Shown here: one piece after another, positions 30,905-41,757 of the stretch
Layout of the letters: each line of letters opens with the position of its first letter
Position numbering within the stretch: the first letter of the stretch is position 1
From: Syncephalastrum monosporum B8922
Taxonomy: Eukaryota; Mucoromycota; Mucoromycetes; Mucorales; Syncephalastraceae
Direction of reading: 5' to 3'
DNA: 64,000 nt
NCBI GenBank assembly: GCA_000697355.1
Contig: JNEN01001161.1
Span: forward strand, 1-64,000
Notes under the pieces: model-generated
What the model was told of the DNA's origin: nothing
Seen by the model: the letters and a program-made list of their open reading frames with translations, nothing else
The model's database searches: none
Program-made: the position numbers and the translations under genes

Positions 30905-32602
30905 ATGGACTGGTTCGGCGTGCCAGACGACCATACCCCACCAGCGACACCGCCGCCGAGCAAACAGCCGCGGACCAACCACCGGATTCGCACCTATCTG
31001 GATCTACATGAAAGCGAACGCAAGCAGCTGGAATACATCGCCCAAGTCAAGGCTCTGTTCCAGCAGCTGTCGAGCAAACAGAAGCATTATCTCTTTCACG
31101 AGTTGGTCGACTGCTGCGATAACGACGTGCTGGCCTACGTCCAAGATCTTATTGCTCCCCGTCTCAAGATTGACTTTTTGAAGGACTTGCCTATTGAGTT
31201 GTCACTTCACGTCCTGTCCTTTATTCACGATCCACGGGATCTCGCCAACGCAGCTCGAGTCTCCCTCTTTTGGAACTCACTTCTCAAGGATGAGGTGACC
31301 TGGAAGTCACTTTGCCAGCGCCATCGCTACCGCAGACGATCCTCTTCGTTGCAATGGTACCTTAAAAAGAGCAACTACAACAATGACAACAATGACAATA
31401 TTCATAATACGGACAACAGTAGTAGTAGCAGTAGCAGCAACAGCAACAACAACAGCAATGGCAAGGTGTCATACCGCGATTACTTTTGGCTCAAGTACAA
31501 CACAGACCGAGCGTGGACGGAAGGAACAGGCCAGCTCGTGGATTGTGCAAACACGATTGGGGTTGCGCTCGTGACATGCCTGCAAGTGGACGATGTGTAC
31601 ACGGTCGTAGGGTGCGACAATCACCTGATGGAGGTGTATGACAGCCAGACAGGGCGGCATATCCGCACATTGCGGGGACACGAAGGCGGTGTTTGGGTGC
31701 TGCAGTTCCAGAAACAGCAAGACGGCTCACGCATCCTCGTCTCGGGCGGCTGTGACCGGTCCGTCTGCGTGTGGCGTCTCGACACCGGCGAGCTGCTGCA
31801 CTCGATGGAGGGCCACACCTCCACTGTCCGTTCGCTCAAGGTGTGCGATCAGGGCCGCACCGCTGTCACCGGCTCGCGCGATGCTACCCTCCGTATTTGG
31901 GATCTCGAGCGGGGTGCCATTCGCCACGTGTGTGTCGGGCATCAGGAATCGGTGCGCTGTATTGCCATCCACGGCCGCGCTGTCGCCACTGGCTCTTATG
32001 ACCACACTGCACGCCTATGGGATTTGGATACCGGCCAGTCCAAGGCCCTCCTGACCGGTCACCGTGCTCAGATCTACGCCATCGTCTTTGACGGTCACCG
32101 CATCTGCACCGGCTCGCTCGACTGGACCATCCGGGTCTGGACGCCCCAAGGCCACTGCACCGCCGTCTTGCGTGGCCATCAGTCCCTCGTCGGCCACCTC
32201 CAGCTCGTCCCACCTATCGATAATCTGAGCCCGCCTCTGCTGGTCAGCGGCGGCTCCGACGGCTGCATCCGCGTCTGGGACCTTTGCTCGTTCGAGTGCA
32301 CCCGCCAGATCGCCGCCCACGACAACTCCGTCTCGTGTCTCCATGCCAACCAAAAACGTATTCTTTCTGGCAGCACCGACGGCCACGTTTTTCTCTGGAG
32401 CATCGAAACAGGCGACAAGATTCGCGAGTTCACTCAGCCAGGCAGGACGGTGTGGAAGTTGCAGTTCACCGATTCCCGCGCAGTAGTCGTCGTCCAGCGC
32501 AGGCGACATCGCTTCGCTGATACTGCCGTGGAGCTTCATATCTTTGACGACCCTCAATCCCCCTTGTATTGGCCTTACCAGAAGAAAGCATCCGCGGCCT
32601 AA
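30905..32602 (+). CDS. F-box/WD40-repeat protein (Cdc4/Fbxw7/Pop1-like)
   Basis: A substrate receptor of SCF ubiquitin ligases. Single exon, 565 residues from the ATG at 30905 (in-frame codons upstream are only the pyrimidine repeat). Order: short N terminus; helical dimerisation-like region (residues 35-85); F-box at about 88-135 (FLKDLPIELSLHVLSFI... VSLFWNSLL); Asn/Ser-rich low-complexity spacer (about 157-185); then about seven WD40 blades from about 225 to 535, with clear repeat ends such as VSGGCDRSVCVWRLDTGEL, TGSRDATLRIWDLERG, TGSYDHTARLWDLDTG and SGGSDGCIRVWDL. Arginine-containing blades suggest phosphodegron binding as in Cdc4, by family knowledge. Which target it recognises cannot be told. 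Confidence 0.92.
   Translation: MDWFGVPDDHTPPATPPPSKQPRTNHRIRTYLDLHESERKQLEYIAQVKALFQQLSSKQKHYLFHELVDCCDNDVLAYVQDLIAPRLKIDFLKDLPIELSLHVLSFIHDPRDLANAARVSLFWNSLLKDEVTWKSLCQRHRYRRRSSSLQWYLKKSNYNNDNNDNIHNTDNSSSSSSSNSNNNSNGKVSYRDYFWLKYNTDRAWTEGTGQLVDCANTIGVALVTCLQVDDVYTVVGCDNHLMEVYDSQTGRHIRTLRGHEGGVWVLQFQKQQDGSRILVSGGCDRSVCVWRLDTGELLHSMEGHTSTVRSLKVCDQGRTAVTGSRDATLRIWDLERGAIRHVCVGHQESVRCIAIHGRAVATGSYDHTARLWDLDTGQSKALLTGHRAQIYAIVFDGHRICTGSLDWTIRVWTPQGHCTAVLRGHQSLVGHLQLVPPIDNLSPPLLVSGGSDGCIRVWDLCSFECTRQIAAHDNSVSCLHANQKRILSGSTDGHVFLWSIETGDKIREFTQPGRTVWKLQFTDSRAVVVVQRRRHRFADTAVELHIFDDPQSPLYWPYQKKASAA
31375..31463 (+). repeat. Coding trinucleotide repeats (AAC/GAC, AGT/AGC)
   Basis: Imperfect AACAAYGAC then (AGT)n(AGC)n(AAC)n triplets encode the Asn/Ser-rich spacer of the F-box protein. 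Confidence 0.85.
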
Positions 32603-33397
32603 TGCATATATATATATCTTTATCTTCCTCCTCCCATCCCGCTCTCCCTCAAGCTCTCTCCATCTCACTCTGTGTTTTCTGTTCGTCTCTCTGTTTTGTT
32701 CCGTCTGGCTTGCCACCCCACCCTGCGTACCCTTTTTTTTTCTTCCTTTTTATTATATTTTATTTCTCATCATCACCACTACCACTACTACCATCATCAT
32801 CATCACCTCACCCTTTTTTCCCGCTTTCATCACGTCATCCCTTCTCCTCCCGTGCGCTTCTTTTTATTTGTCATTGTCGTTGTGTGTTGTGCTCTCTTTT
32901 TTCCTTTATTTGGCGCGCCATGTTAATTGCAATATAAACTCCCTTTTGATGGTTCCATCTCATTATAGATATGCAAGTCCATCATCATTGCACAAATTCT
33001 TTCTCTCATTATCATTAGGATACATCTGTCGGGGATGAACTTTTCGTTTCTGTGCGTCTGTGAAAAAAAAAGTTTACATGACAAGACTCCGGAATGCTGC
33101 AGTACAGATTTCCTCTCTGCTGTAGAACAGTATCAAGCTGTCAATCCCATTTGTGCCACTTTGAGAACACGTGCAGCACTGAAAAAAATCTTTGTGCCCC
33201 TTCCCCTCGCTTGTCCCTTGGCTCCCCTATTTCCTTTGCCTTTCTCTTTCGCTCTCTTCCGTTCTTTTTCCTCTTTCCTCTCTTTCTCGCCCTTCTTCCT
33301 TGCTCATACCTCTTTTTTATTTCTCCCTTCCTCTATATTTCTTTCCTTTTTCCCCTTTCTCCCACCCGCTTGATCTCTTTCTTCTTTTCTTCTTCTC
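32603..33397. other. Intergenic with pyrimidine-rich tracts
   Basis: F-box gene 3' flank, (CAT/CAC)n-type tracts near 32770-32800 and a long CT-rich leader (33190-33395) before the kinase gene. Long ORFs here are translations of the CT tracts. No gene seen. Confidence 0.6.
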
Positions 33398-35434
33398 ATG
33401 GCTGGGCTGCATCCACCGTTACCCGGGGCTACACCGAACCCAACGACGACGACTTCGACGGGTAAACCAGCATCCAACATTGTCGGGGTCCATTACCGAG
33501 TGGGCAGAAAAGTGGGCGAGGGCAGCTTCGGTGTACTCTACGAAGGTACTCGATATAAAATAAACAAATATGGGACATGCTATCGACACATTTTTTTTCG
33601 AATTATTTTCTTATTTGCATGTGCGCCTGCCTCTATCATGATATCTGTATCTCTCTCTCTCTATATATACACCCACCTATCACAACTATTCTACCTGTCA
33701 CTCTTTGTTTTGCGACACCGCTGCTGTCATCCTCTCGTATCTTATTTTTTTATTTTGCATTTGGGTTGCATAAGGAACCAACCTGCTCAACAACCAGTCG
33801 GTCGCCATCAAGTTTGAGCCGCGCAAGTCCGAAGCACCCCAGTTGAGAGATGAATACCGTACCTACAAAATCCTCTCCGGTCTACGTAACGTAACAAACG
33901 CGGTTGGCCCATTTTTAGCGCTGCTAAGCTCTGTTTTACTATTTTATTTGCTTTATGAAACGTACAGCCGGTGTGCCGAGTGCTTACTATTTTGGCCAGG
34001 AGGGGCAGCACAACATTCTGGTGATCGACCTGCTCGGCCCGAGTCTGGAGGATTTGTTTGACATGTGTGGTCGCAAGTTCTCCATCAAGACGGTTGCCAT
34101 GGTGGCCAAGCAAATGGTGAGCTAATGACAATATTGTACCACTTTATTTTCATTTGTGCTAATTCGCCCTTTGTTTCTGTTTGTTTCTCTGCGGTAGCTG
34201 TGTCGGGTCGAAAAAGTGCACGAACGCAACCTCATCTACCGCGATATCAAGCCCGATAATTTCTTGATTGGTCGGCCGAGTACGAAGCATGCCAACATGG
34301 TCTTTTTAATTGACTATGGTATGGCAAAGCCTTACCGGGACCCACGTACCAAGCAGCATATTCCGTACCGCGAACGCAAGAGCCTGTCGGGGACAGCGCG
34401 ATACATGAGCATCAATACCCATTTGGGAAGAGGTAAGGCGTCTCGGATGAAGTGTGAATTTCTGGCTTTCCCTCTCTCTCTCTATCTTTCATTTTTTCTT
34501 TCTGTGTGTATATTGGTGTGGGGTGTATATACGTGTGCGTGTGTGTGCGTGCGTGTATGCGCTGGACATGCGTGCATGGGGGTATGTGCGTTCTGGGATT
34601 GCCTTGTGTCGTTCGAAACTCCGCATTAACGCACGTTTTTTTTGTTTTATTTTAGAGCAATCAAGGCGAGACGATCTCGAGTCACTCGGCCATGTATTCA
34701 TGTACTTTTTACGTGGTTCGCTGCCTTGGCAGGGTCTCAAGGCGGCCACCAACAAGCAAAAATACGAAAAGATCGGTGAAAAGAAGCAGACTACCGCGGT
34801 CAAGGACTTGTGCGACGGATTTCCAGGTATGCCCCTGCGTGTATGATTATGTTTTGCTAACCCTTTCAAAAGAGGAGTTTGGGATTTACTTGCAGTATGT
34901 ACGGAAGCTCGGCTTTGAGGAAAGCCCCGACTATGATTTTCTGAGAGAGTTGTTCAACAAAGTCCTGCGACGGATGGGCGAGTCCGATGACGGCGTGTAT
35001 GATTGGATGCTGCTGAATAACGGCAAAGGCTGGGAGGTGAGTAAAGGCCAGCTTGTTTTATAAACAACTCATTTTGACTTTTATAGCACCGTGCATCGAG
35101 TAACGAAAAGGCACATCGAAGCCAAGGCAATGGCAATCGAGAAGCCACGTCTCGTTTTGCTTTGGGCCCGGCCAGCCAAGCGCGCCGATCGCAGCGCCAC
35201 AAATCTTCTACTTCGCGCCAGATGCAGAATACGGCGAGCGGGACCACGCTGCCCGCCATGCCGGCCGTGCCCCAGGACTCGGCCGTGCCTTTGCAGGAGC
35301 AAGAAGATACCAAACTGCAGAAAGAGCAGCATCATCAGGAACAACAGCAAGAGCAACAAGAACATCATGAATCGCGAGGCTTTTGGCACGTCCTGATGAC
35401 CTTTGTAACCTGTGGTACATTAACCCACGTTTAA
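33398..35434 (+). CDS. Casein kinase 1 (Yck-type Ser/Thr kinase)
   Basis: A plasma-membrane or endomembrane CK1. Exons 33398-33545, 33775-33885, 33968-34116, 34198-34432, 34656-34826, 34873-35036 and 35087-35434 give 441 residues. Kinase motifs: [12 protein letters not shown]-loop, VAIKFEPR (catalytic Lys), [30 protein letters not shown] catalytic loop, [16 protein letters not shown] and [14 protein letters not shown]. The magnesium-binding motif reads DYG rather than DFG (FLIDYGMAK). The exon 2 donor was placed at 33885 because it restores the family motif [19 protein letters not shown]. The C-terminal tail is Gln/His-rich and ends [18 protein letters not shown]; Yck kinases end in a palmitoylated Cys pair, here there is one Cys only. 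A divergent intron 1 of 229 nt is the longest in the gene. Confidence 0.93.
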
Positions 35435-35891
35435 TCTTTGACTTGATCTTTTTTTTTCCGGGAAAAAAGGGCAATGTAACCCCACCTGCCCCTGAGCCCC
35501 TTTGATCTCGTCAAACCAAAAAGAAAAAAATAATGGAAAGAAAGCCCTACCCGGTTTCCACCCCTATCCCGTATGCTAATCACCACTTTACACACGTATT
35601 CTTACCACGCAATTTCCACTTCTCTTTTTCTACATGCACGCAAGCACACACGCACACACACACATAAAATTTCAAGTCAACGCATACCATGCAACAACAG
35701 CACCATCGCAATTCCCCACATTTATATACTACTATACACTCCAGACTCTATTCATGCAACTCAAAATAAAGCTTGAAACTGGCACACATATGTATGCATA
35801 CATAGACTAACACACAGACAGCGCTTGGCTCGATGAGATGGGTGAATAATGTAACAAACTTTATTGTATGTATGTAGATAACGTGATAAGA
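35435..35891. other. Convergent intergenic region
   Basis: 3' flanks of CK1 and the Pro/Gln-rich gene, with an AATAAA near 35766 and (CA)n-type sequence at 35645-35665. No gene seen. Confidence 0.6.
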
Positions 35892-38188
35892 CTAGTGTGG
35901 CATGGGATAGTAGGAGAAGGGCATCTGAGATGACCGTTGAGGCGACATTTGAGGCGACATTTGGGGCGACGACGGTGCACTGCGATACATGTGTGTTGGA
36001 TATGATACAGTAGGAGATGTATAAGGCATGAAGGATGGCTGTTGTGAAAGATAAGTTGCCGAAGGTGGAGGACTAGTGGCGTAATACGGATGCGCTGGAG
36101 GAGGTGTGTAGGTTGGTTGTTGTTGAGGGGGATACGCCTGATGATATTGTTGGTATTGGAGCGCGTACTGGTGCTTGAGCTGCTGCTCGCGTTGATAAGC
36201 TTGCATGCGGTCCCACTCTTGCTGCCATTCGGGTGGGTAATAATGTCTCTGGGGTGCGTTGCTGTTATTGTTGTTGTGGATATCCGGATTGCTTTTGGAA
36301 TGCTTGAGCTTCTGTGACTGAGTGGTCATCGGCCGGCGATGACTCGTATCTTGACTTGGCGACCGCGACGGCGTCTTTTTGCCGTTCTTCTTTTTCTTTT
36401 TGAGATCCGGCGTCGAACGTGAATGTCGCATCTCCTTGCGTTGCGCCACAACGCCCAGGGGCTCTTCATCCTCATCCTCGATCGCGGCAGCTTCCTCGGC
36501 CGTTGCTGAAGTAGGTTCCGCACCTGGCTTTTCCTCGCTGCTGTCGTCTGTGCTCCTGCTGCTGCGTCGGAACGGTGAAGCTTCCGGACTCGCTGCCTGC
36601 GTGGAACTATCCTTCTTTGGCTGGCCCGAAGCAGGACTTGCTTGTTCGTTTTCAACAGGGGCAGGAGAAGACACAGCCGACGTCTCGGCGGCAGCCGGTA
36701 GTGGAACAACGGTATCCGGGCTTATGGTATCATTGTCTGCCGTACTCGTCAGGGGCTCCTTGCTCGTGTCTGGTCTGATCGTAAGGGTGTCGGTGCTGAG
36801 ATCGTGTGGGAGCATGCGACTTGCGACTTCGTCGTCTGTCGTGCTGTCCTCCTCGTCATCCGCGTCTTCGTCAGATGTGGCACGGTAAGCCGTCGTGGCT
36901 CTGCTGCTTGTGCTGTGACGCTTGCGACGCGGCTTGGCTTGCTTCTTCTTCTTACTGAGGTCGTCGGTAGAGGACGACACCGACGAGGGCGAGACCGACT
37001 CGGGGGGCGTGGCCATCATGGTCACCGGCACTGGCACAGGCATCGCCACTGGAGGAGGAGGAGGAGGAGGGACCATGGCATTAGCGGGTGGAGACATGGG
37101 TGCGCCTGTGGGCCAATAGCCCTGTGGAGGCTGTTGGTAGCTGCCGTAGGGTTGCTGCTGCTGCTGGCGCATGGCAGCCATTCTGTACGTCTGGCGGTGC
37201 CGTTCCTTCATTCGCTCGATCATGTTCTCGTTAATTTCTGTAACGTTGACCTCGGCCACGCGCCAACTATCCACCTTGCGCTTCACGTTCAGGTGATGAT
37301 CGGCAGCGCGACGATCAAGGATAGGCTGCATTCCTTTTTTGCGCCGCATATCTAGATCGTCTTCATCTTCACTCGAATCGGCCTTTGTCTCATCCTCTGA
37401 TGATACGTCCGAGTCAAGCACCTTGACGGCAGTCGAAGGGGGCGGGGGTGCTTGTGAAACGTGATTCAACGAGGGCGTCGTTGCTGCAGTGGTGGTACTA
37501 GTCATAGTGAAACCAGCCGTCGTGAAACTGTTGGCACCGTTATGATTGTCCGAGGCTGAGGAGGTACCCATCATAGAGGCAAACATATTGGTGGATTGCA
37601 AATAATTGCTGTATATACTGTCTTTGCCAAACAGATCCGACGGGCGTGGCCGCGCTTCCTCCACAACCACTGGATTCTGATTATGCGTTTTTTTTTCGGT
37701 CGGCGTTGCACTCAGCTGCTGGGATAGCGCAAACGCCAAAGATACATCCGTCGCAAATTGGTCGTCTGTCACACAAAGGATGAGCTCGCGTGTTTTTTTG
37801 GGGACAAGGGCACATCGTAGCACACTCTTGGACACGGATTGCGCGCACAATTTTTTGGCAGTCATGACAAGACTTTACCTTTAGGTTGATGGAGCTCCGA
37901 AAAGATATCATCAAGCAAGCTGACTTCTTTGGTTTGGCCCGATCCAGCGGGCGTCGTTCGCATCGCATCGTTGTTTGTCCTCGTTGATGCGGTCGGTGCG
38001 TCAAGAGTGGTCGTATTAGTAGTCTGGACCTCCAACGGTTTGCTTTCGAAATCCAAATCCAGTGATAAAGGCTGCAGCTTGGGCAGCCCTTCCGCTGTGG
38101 CGGCCGGGGGTGGCGGGGGCGGGACAGTTCCGGCTTGCTTGCTGCTGTCTTTGCGCTTCACCAGACTTTTTAATTTCGAGAGGCCCAT
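35892..38188 (-). CDS. Large Pro/Gln-rich disordered protein, unknown function
   Basis: Two minus-strand exons, 38188-37879 and 37765-35892, give 727 residues. The N terminus is MGLSKLKSLVKRKDS, then Pro-rich and a short conserved-looking segment crossing the splice (SLLDDIFSELHQPKGDDQFATDVSLAFALSQQL). Around residues 195-270 is a charged helical part with MQPILDRRAADHHLNVKRKV, VAEVNVTEINENMIERMKER. The rest is low complexity: SSRATTAYRATSDEDADDEE, Lys-rich stretches, and a Tyr/Gln/Pro-rich C terminus (QREQQLKHQYALQYQQYHQA, then PTYTPPP) ending with three imperfect MSPQ repeats. The Tyr/Gln tail is prion-like in composition. No family is recognised; endocytosis or polarity scaffold roles would be guesses. 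Confidence 0.75.
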
Positions 38189-38489
38189 TGAACAAAAAAG
38201 GTAGTGAAACGATCAAGTGAGGTAGAAAAAAGAAAAAGAAGAGAGAAGGAAACAACAAAAACGCAATATTACAAAAATACGATTGACAGCGAGACCCAGA
38301 AAAAAAAAAGCGAGACCCGAGCGTTTATTGCAACACAGCACATCATTGTTCGGGACCTGATCCTCACTCATTCACATACTTTACTTTTTTTTGCCCAATG
38401 TATGCCGATTGTACGACCACGCTGCCCCTTGCAGGCATGTGTTATACTTCTTTGTTCGTCTGCTACGGTATTTATCATAAAAAAATTAT

Positions 38490-40008
38490 TTACAGCTTAT
38501 AGTTTTCAGGTTGGATCTTCTCATGCAGATAGCTCTTCTTGCCTGAGCCGTACTCGCCTGCAATGTTGCCATTGCCGAGCAGCTTATACTTGTAGATGAC
38601 CAGTCCTTCGAGACCGACCGGGCCACGAGCGTGTGTCTTGTTGGTCGAAACGCCAACCTCGGCACCAAAGCCATAACGGAAACCGTCTGCGAATCGAGTG
38701 CTTGCGTTCCAGTAGCAGCCCGCCGAGGCGACACGGGTGGTGAAAACATCTGCGGTCTGGGCATTCTCGGTAACAATGCAATCCGTATGCTTGGAACCGT
38801 GCTCATTAATGTGCTCGACCGCAGCGCTGACGTCAGGCACAGTCTTCACGGCAATGGTATGTTCAAGGAATTCGGTATCAAAATCTTCGGGGGTAGCAGC
38901 AACGATCTTATCATGGTACTTTTTGTCGGTCTTTGCGAGTAGGACCTCGCGCGGCTCAGGCTCGCACTTGAGGGTCACGTCTGCGTTGAGCAGAGCCTCG
39001 GCGATCGTCGTGAACCCGTCGGATTTCAAAAGCGATTCGTGTACAAGCAGCGTCTCTGCCGCGTTGCACGCCGCAGGATAATGTGTCTACAAGGGAGTGA
39101 GCAACCGAATACGCGGATATCGTTCTCCCCGGTCCTACCTTGGCATCCACCACGATGCGCGCAGCCTTGGCGATATCTGCATCCTTGTCGACATAGACGG
39201 CGCAGATGCCGTCTGCATGGCCTAAAACAGGGATTCTTTGCAAGCAAGCATGAGCAAACCTTATTCCTCACCCTTCCATCATCCATAAATTACCTGGTAT
39301 GGTTTTGAATGTAGCTCACTAGACTGTTGCTGCCGCGAGGCACGACCAGGTCGATGTAGCGGTCGAGGTCCAGCAAGGCATTGATATCCTCGCGGGTCTC
39401 GACGATCTGAACCGCCTCACGCGGGATGATGGGAAGCGTGGCGAGGGCATCACCAATGACGCGCGCGAGGACAGCGTTGGTGTGCGTGGCTTCCTTTCCA
39501 CCCTTGAGGATCACAGCGTTACCCGACTTTAAGGCGAGGCATGAAATGTTGACGACAACCTCCGGGCGGGCTTCGAAGATGGTCAGCAGCACACCCACGG
39601 GCACTGTCACTCGGTACAGCTCGAGGCCCTCGTCCAGCTTGGTCGCCAGCGTCACCTTCTTGGTCGGATCGTCCAGTTTGGCAATGTCGCTCACGCCATT
39701 CAGAATCGTCTCGAACTTGTCGCCGTTGCAAATGTCGAGACGCTTGAAGAGGGAGGCCGACAACTTGCCTTGCGCAACCATCTCTTCCGCGGCCTGAAGG
39801 TCCCAAGCTTAGCGTATATCACGATTGTTATAAGAAAGGAGCGTACCTTCTTGTCCTTTTCGTTGGCCTCAAAAATTTCCTGACGACGCTCGGCGAGGAC
39901 CTGCTTGATACGCAGGAGGGCCTCGTTCTTCTGGTCGTCGGTGACGCCCTGCAGAGCGACAGAGGCACGACGGGAGGCACGGGCGAGATCGGTGATGGTG
40001 TTTGTCAT
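38490..40008 (-). CDS. Gamma-glutamyl phosphate reductase
   Basis: The second enzyme of proline biosynthesis reduces gamma-glutamyl phosphate to glutamate semialdehyde with NADPH in the cytosol. Minus-strand exons 40008-39847, 39793-39294, 39235-39139 and 39086-38490 give 451 residues, typical for fungal Pro2. Family motifs: [54 protein letters not shown] and the active-site Cys in [15 protein letters not shown] at the start of exon 4. The C terminus [15 protein letters not shown] is not shortened. The start ATG is followed by conserved-looking helices; no mitochondrial presequence. It is tandem with the Pro/Gln-rich gene (302 bp spacing). Confidence 0.96.
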
Positions 40009-41757
40009 GATTGTATGCAATGAGTGAGGGTGGGTAGTTCGAGAAGGAGGAGAACAAAAGATGACGACGTTGGAAGCAGGCCCAGTTTCTTTTTCTGATT
40101 TCCAAAGTGACACAGCGCAGGTCACATCATCTCAAGATCTGGAGTGCCTGATGTCATACCGCACAGAAGACCCTCACAGCGCACGGCCCGGTCTATACCA
40201 TTTTCGGCTTCCATATGAACTGTACACCCCATCCTCCCACACGACCTTAGCCTAACACCTTATCTCTATCATCTCTTGGTGCGCTGTAAAGAGAACATTG
40301 GTATGTGTAGGGTATCTTACAGTTGCACGTGAGTATAGCAGTTTGCCAATTTTCATACACAGTAATCTTTCGTGTACAAGTTGCCGCTGCACCATGCAAG
40401 TCAGGATCCACGTACAGATGCTGCATAGCACTATACGTATATACACATATGCAATCGTATATACGATGGTCTAGACGCCCCTGATCTCGGCAATACCTCT
40501 TCCATTTCTATACTTCGCTGTTCATTTTCCTAACTGCTCTTGTCCTCCTACTTCAACAACGGCTATTACAATTGAGAAATACATAGTCACCAGTCCATAC
40601 ACTATTCACATTATTCATCATACAATATACCAAGAACAGCCAGGCTGTAATGCTACATGATCAACTTCAGGACCGTACGTCTATTTGCTGTATGTCTTTG
40701 CGTGTTTCACGGCGATGTTGGTAATACAAATATATACACGCCAAGTCCCGCCAATACATCAGAGCTGGTGCTGCTGTAAAGGATGCGTAATATTGCTTCA
40801 CACTGTGAAGGCATCTGCTAGGGATCGTTTCTGGGCGTGACGGTAGTACCCTTGTAAGATAGTGTACTCGTGCTATACCGATGGCTGAATGTGCTTGATG
40901 ATGATTGGCACGAGTACCTTACTTGTGACTGTAGCAGAAGGTGCATTCGCAGTACATACGTACCACCATGTAGTATATAGAGATCACCTATATACTGCAC
41001 GACTGACTGGCTACAACAAGTCTGCGATCAAACTCTAGCCAGGAAGACATAATTGTTGCTATAAGGCCTGGTTCAGTACTTGAAAGATCATGAAATCAAG
41101 TTTCAGGTGATTTGAGGAGCCAGCACTGCAGCAAGTTCTTTTATCGAAGGGACAAGGAAAGAAGGTGTCTTGATATAGACCATTGACACACGGTCGCTCA
41201 CATAAAACATGTCGCAGTAGTGATATTCTCTAGCATTGACATAAGGACTCATCATATATGATAGCATCATTAATATCATTATTGAGAATCGGAGAAAGGA
41301 CCATTTCTAGGCCATGTCAGAGCCAGCACTTTGCGTGGTCCTTGCTCCTCAATGATTCCAAAGCCTCTTTTCTTCTCATTCATTAACCTATAATGAGATG
41401 CTCTGTTTCTTGAAGTGTTCAAGAGGGGTACAGGAGACAATGTGGCAAGTGGCTTGAGGAAATTCCTCGCGATACGCATGGGTGAATTTTATGTTTATCG
41501 AACGACACATAGTATTCGTCGAGGGCAGAGATGATCGTGGACAAACATACCGACATGCCGATCGACGTTTGTGTGTATGCAGGAATAAAAGAGTAAAAAT
41601 TTAAAGTTACGGTCACCACAGGGTCTCACCCAGCTTGGCTCAGGGACTTATCTCGTTACCTTTTTGAGGCCTTATTAAACGGATTCCTGCCTAACCGAAG
41701 GAAAATATGATCGTGATATAAAAGCCAACAGCTTTCGAATAGTCTAGAGGCATCTCA
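40009..41757. other. Divergent intergenic region, PRO2 / multicopper oxidase
   Basis: 1.75 kb without a supportable gene; ORFs are short and lack domains. Contains an imperfect palindrome near 40433-40465 (CGTATATAC ... GTATATACG). A TATAAAA at 41717-41723 lies 35 bp before the oxidase ATG. Confidence 0.55.
41717..41723 (+). promoter_or_regulatory. TATA-like box of multicopper oxidase gene
   Basis: GATATAAAAGC lies about 35 bp upstream of the start codon. Confidence 0.45.

Noticed and set aside
32544..33465. Long hydrophobic ORFs downstream of the F-box gene
   Set aside because: Translations of CT-rich sequence, resembling membrane proteins only by composition.
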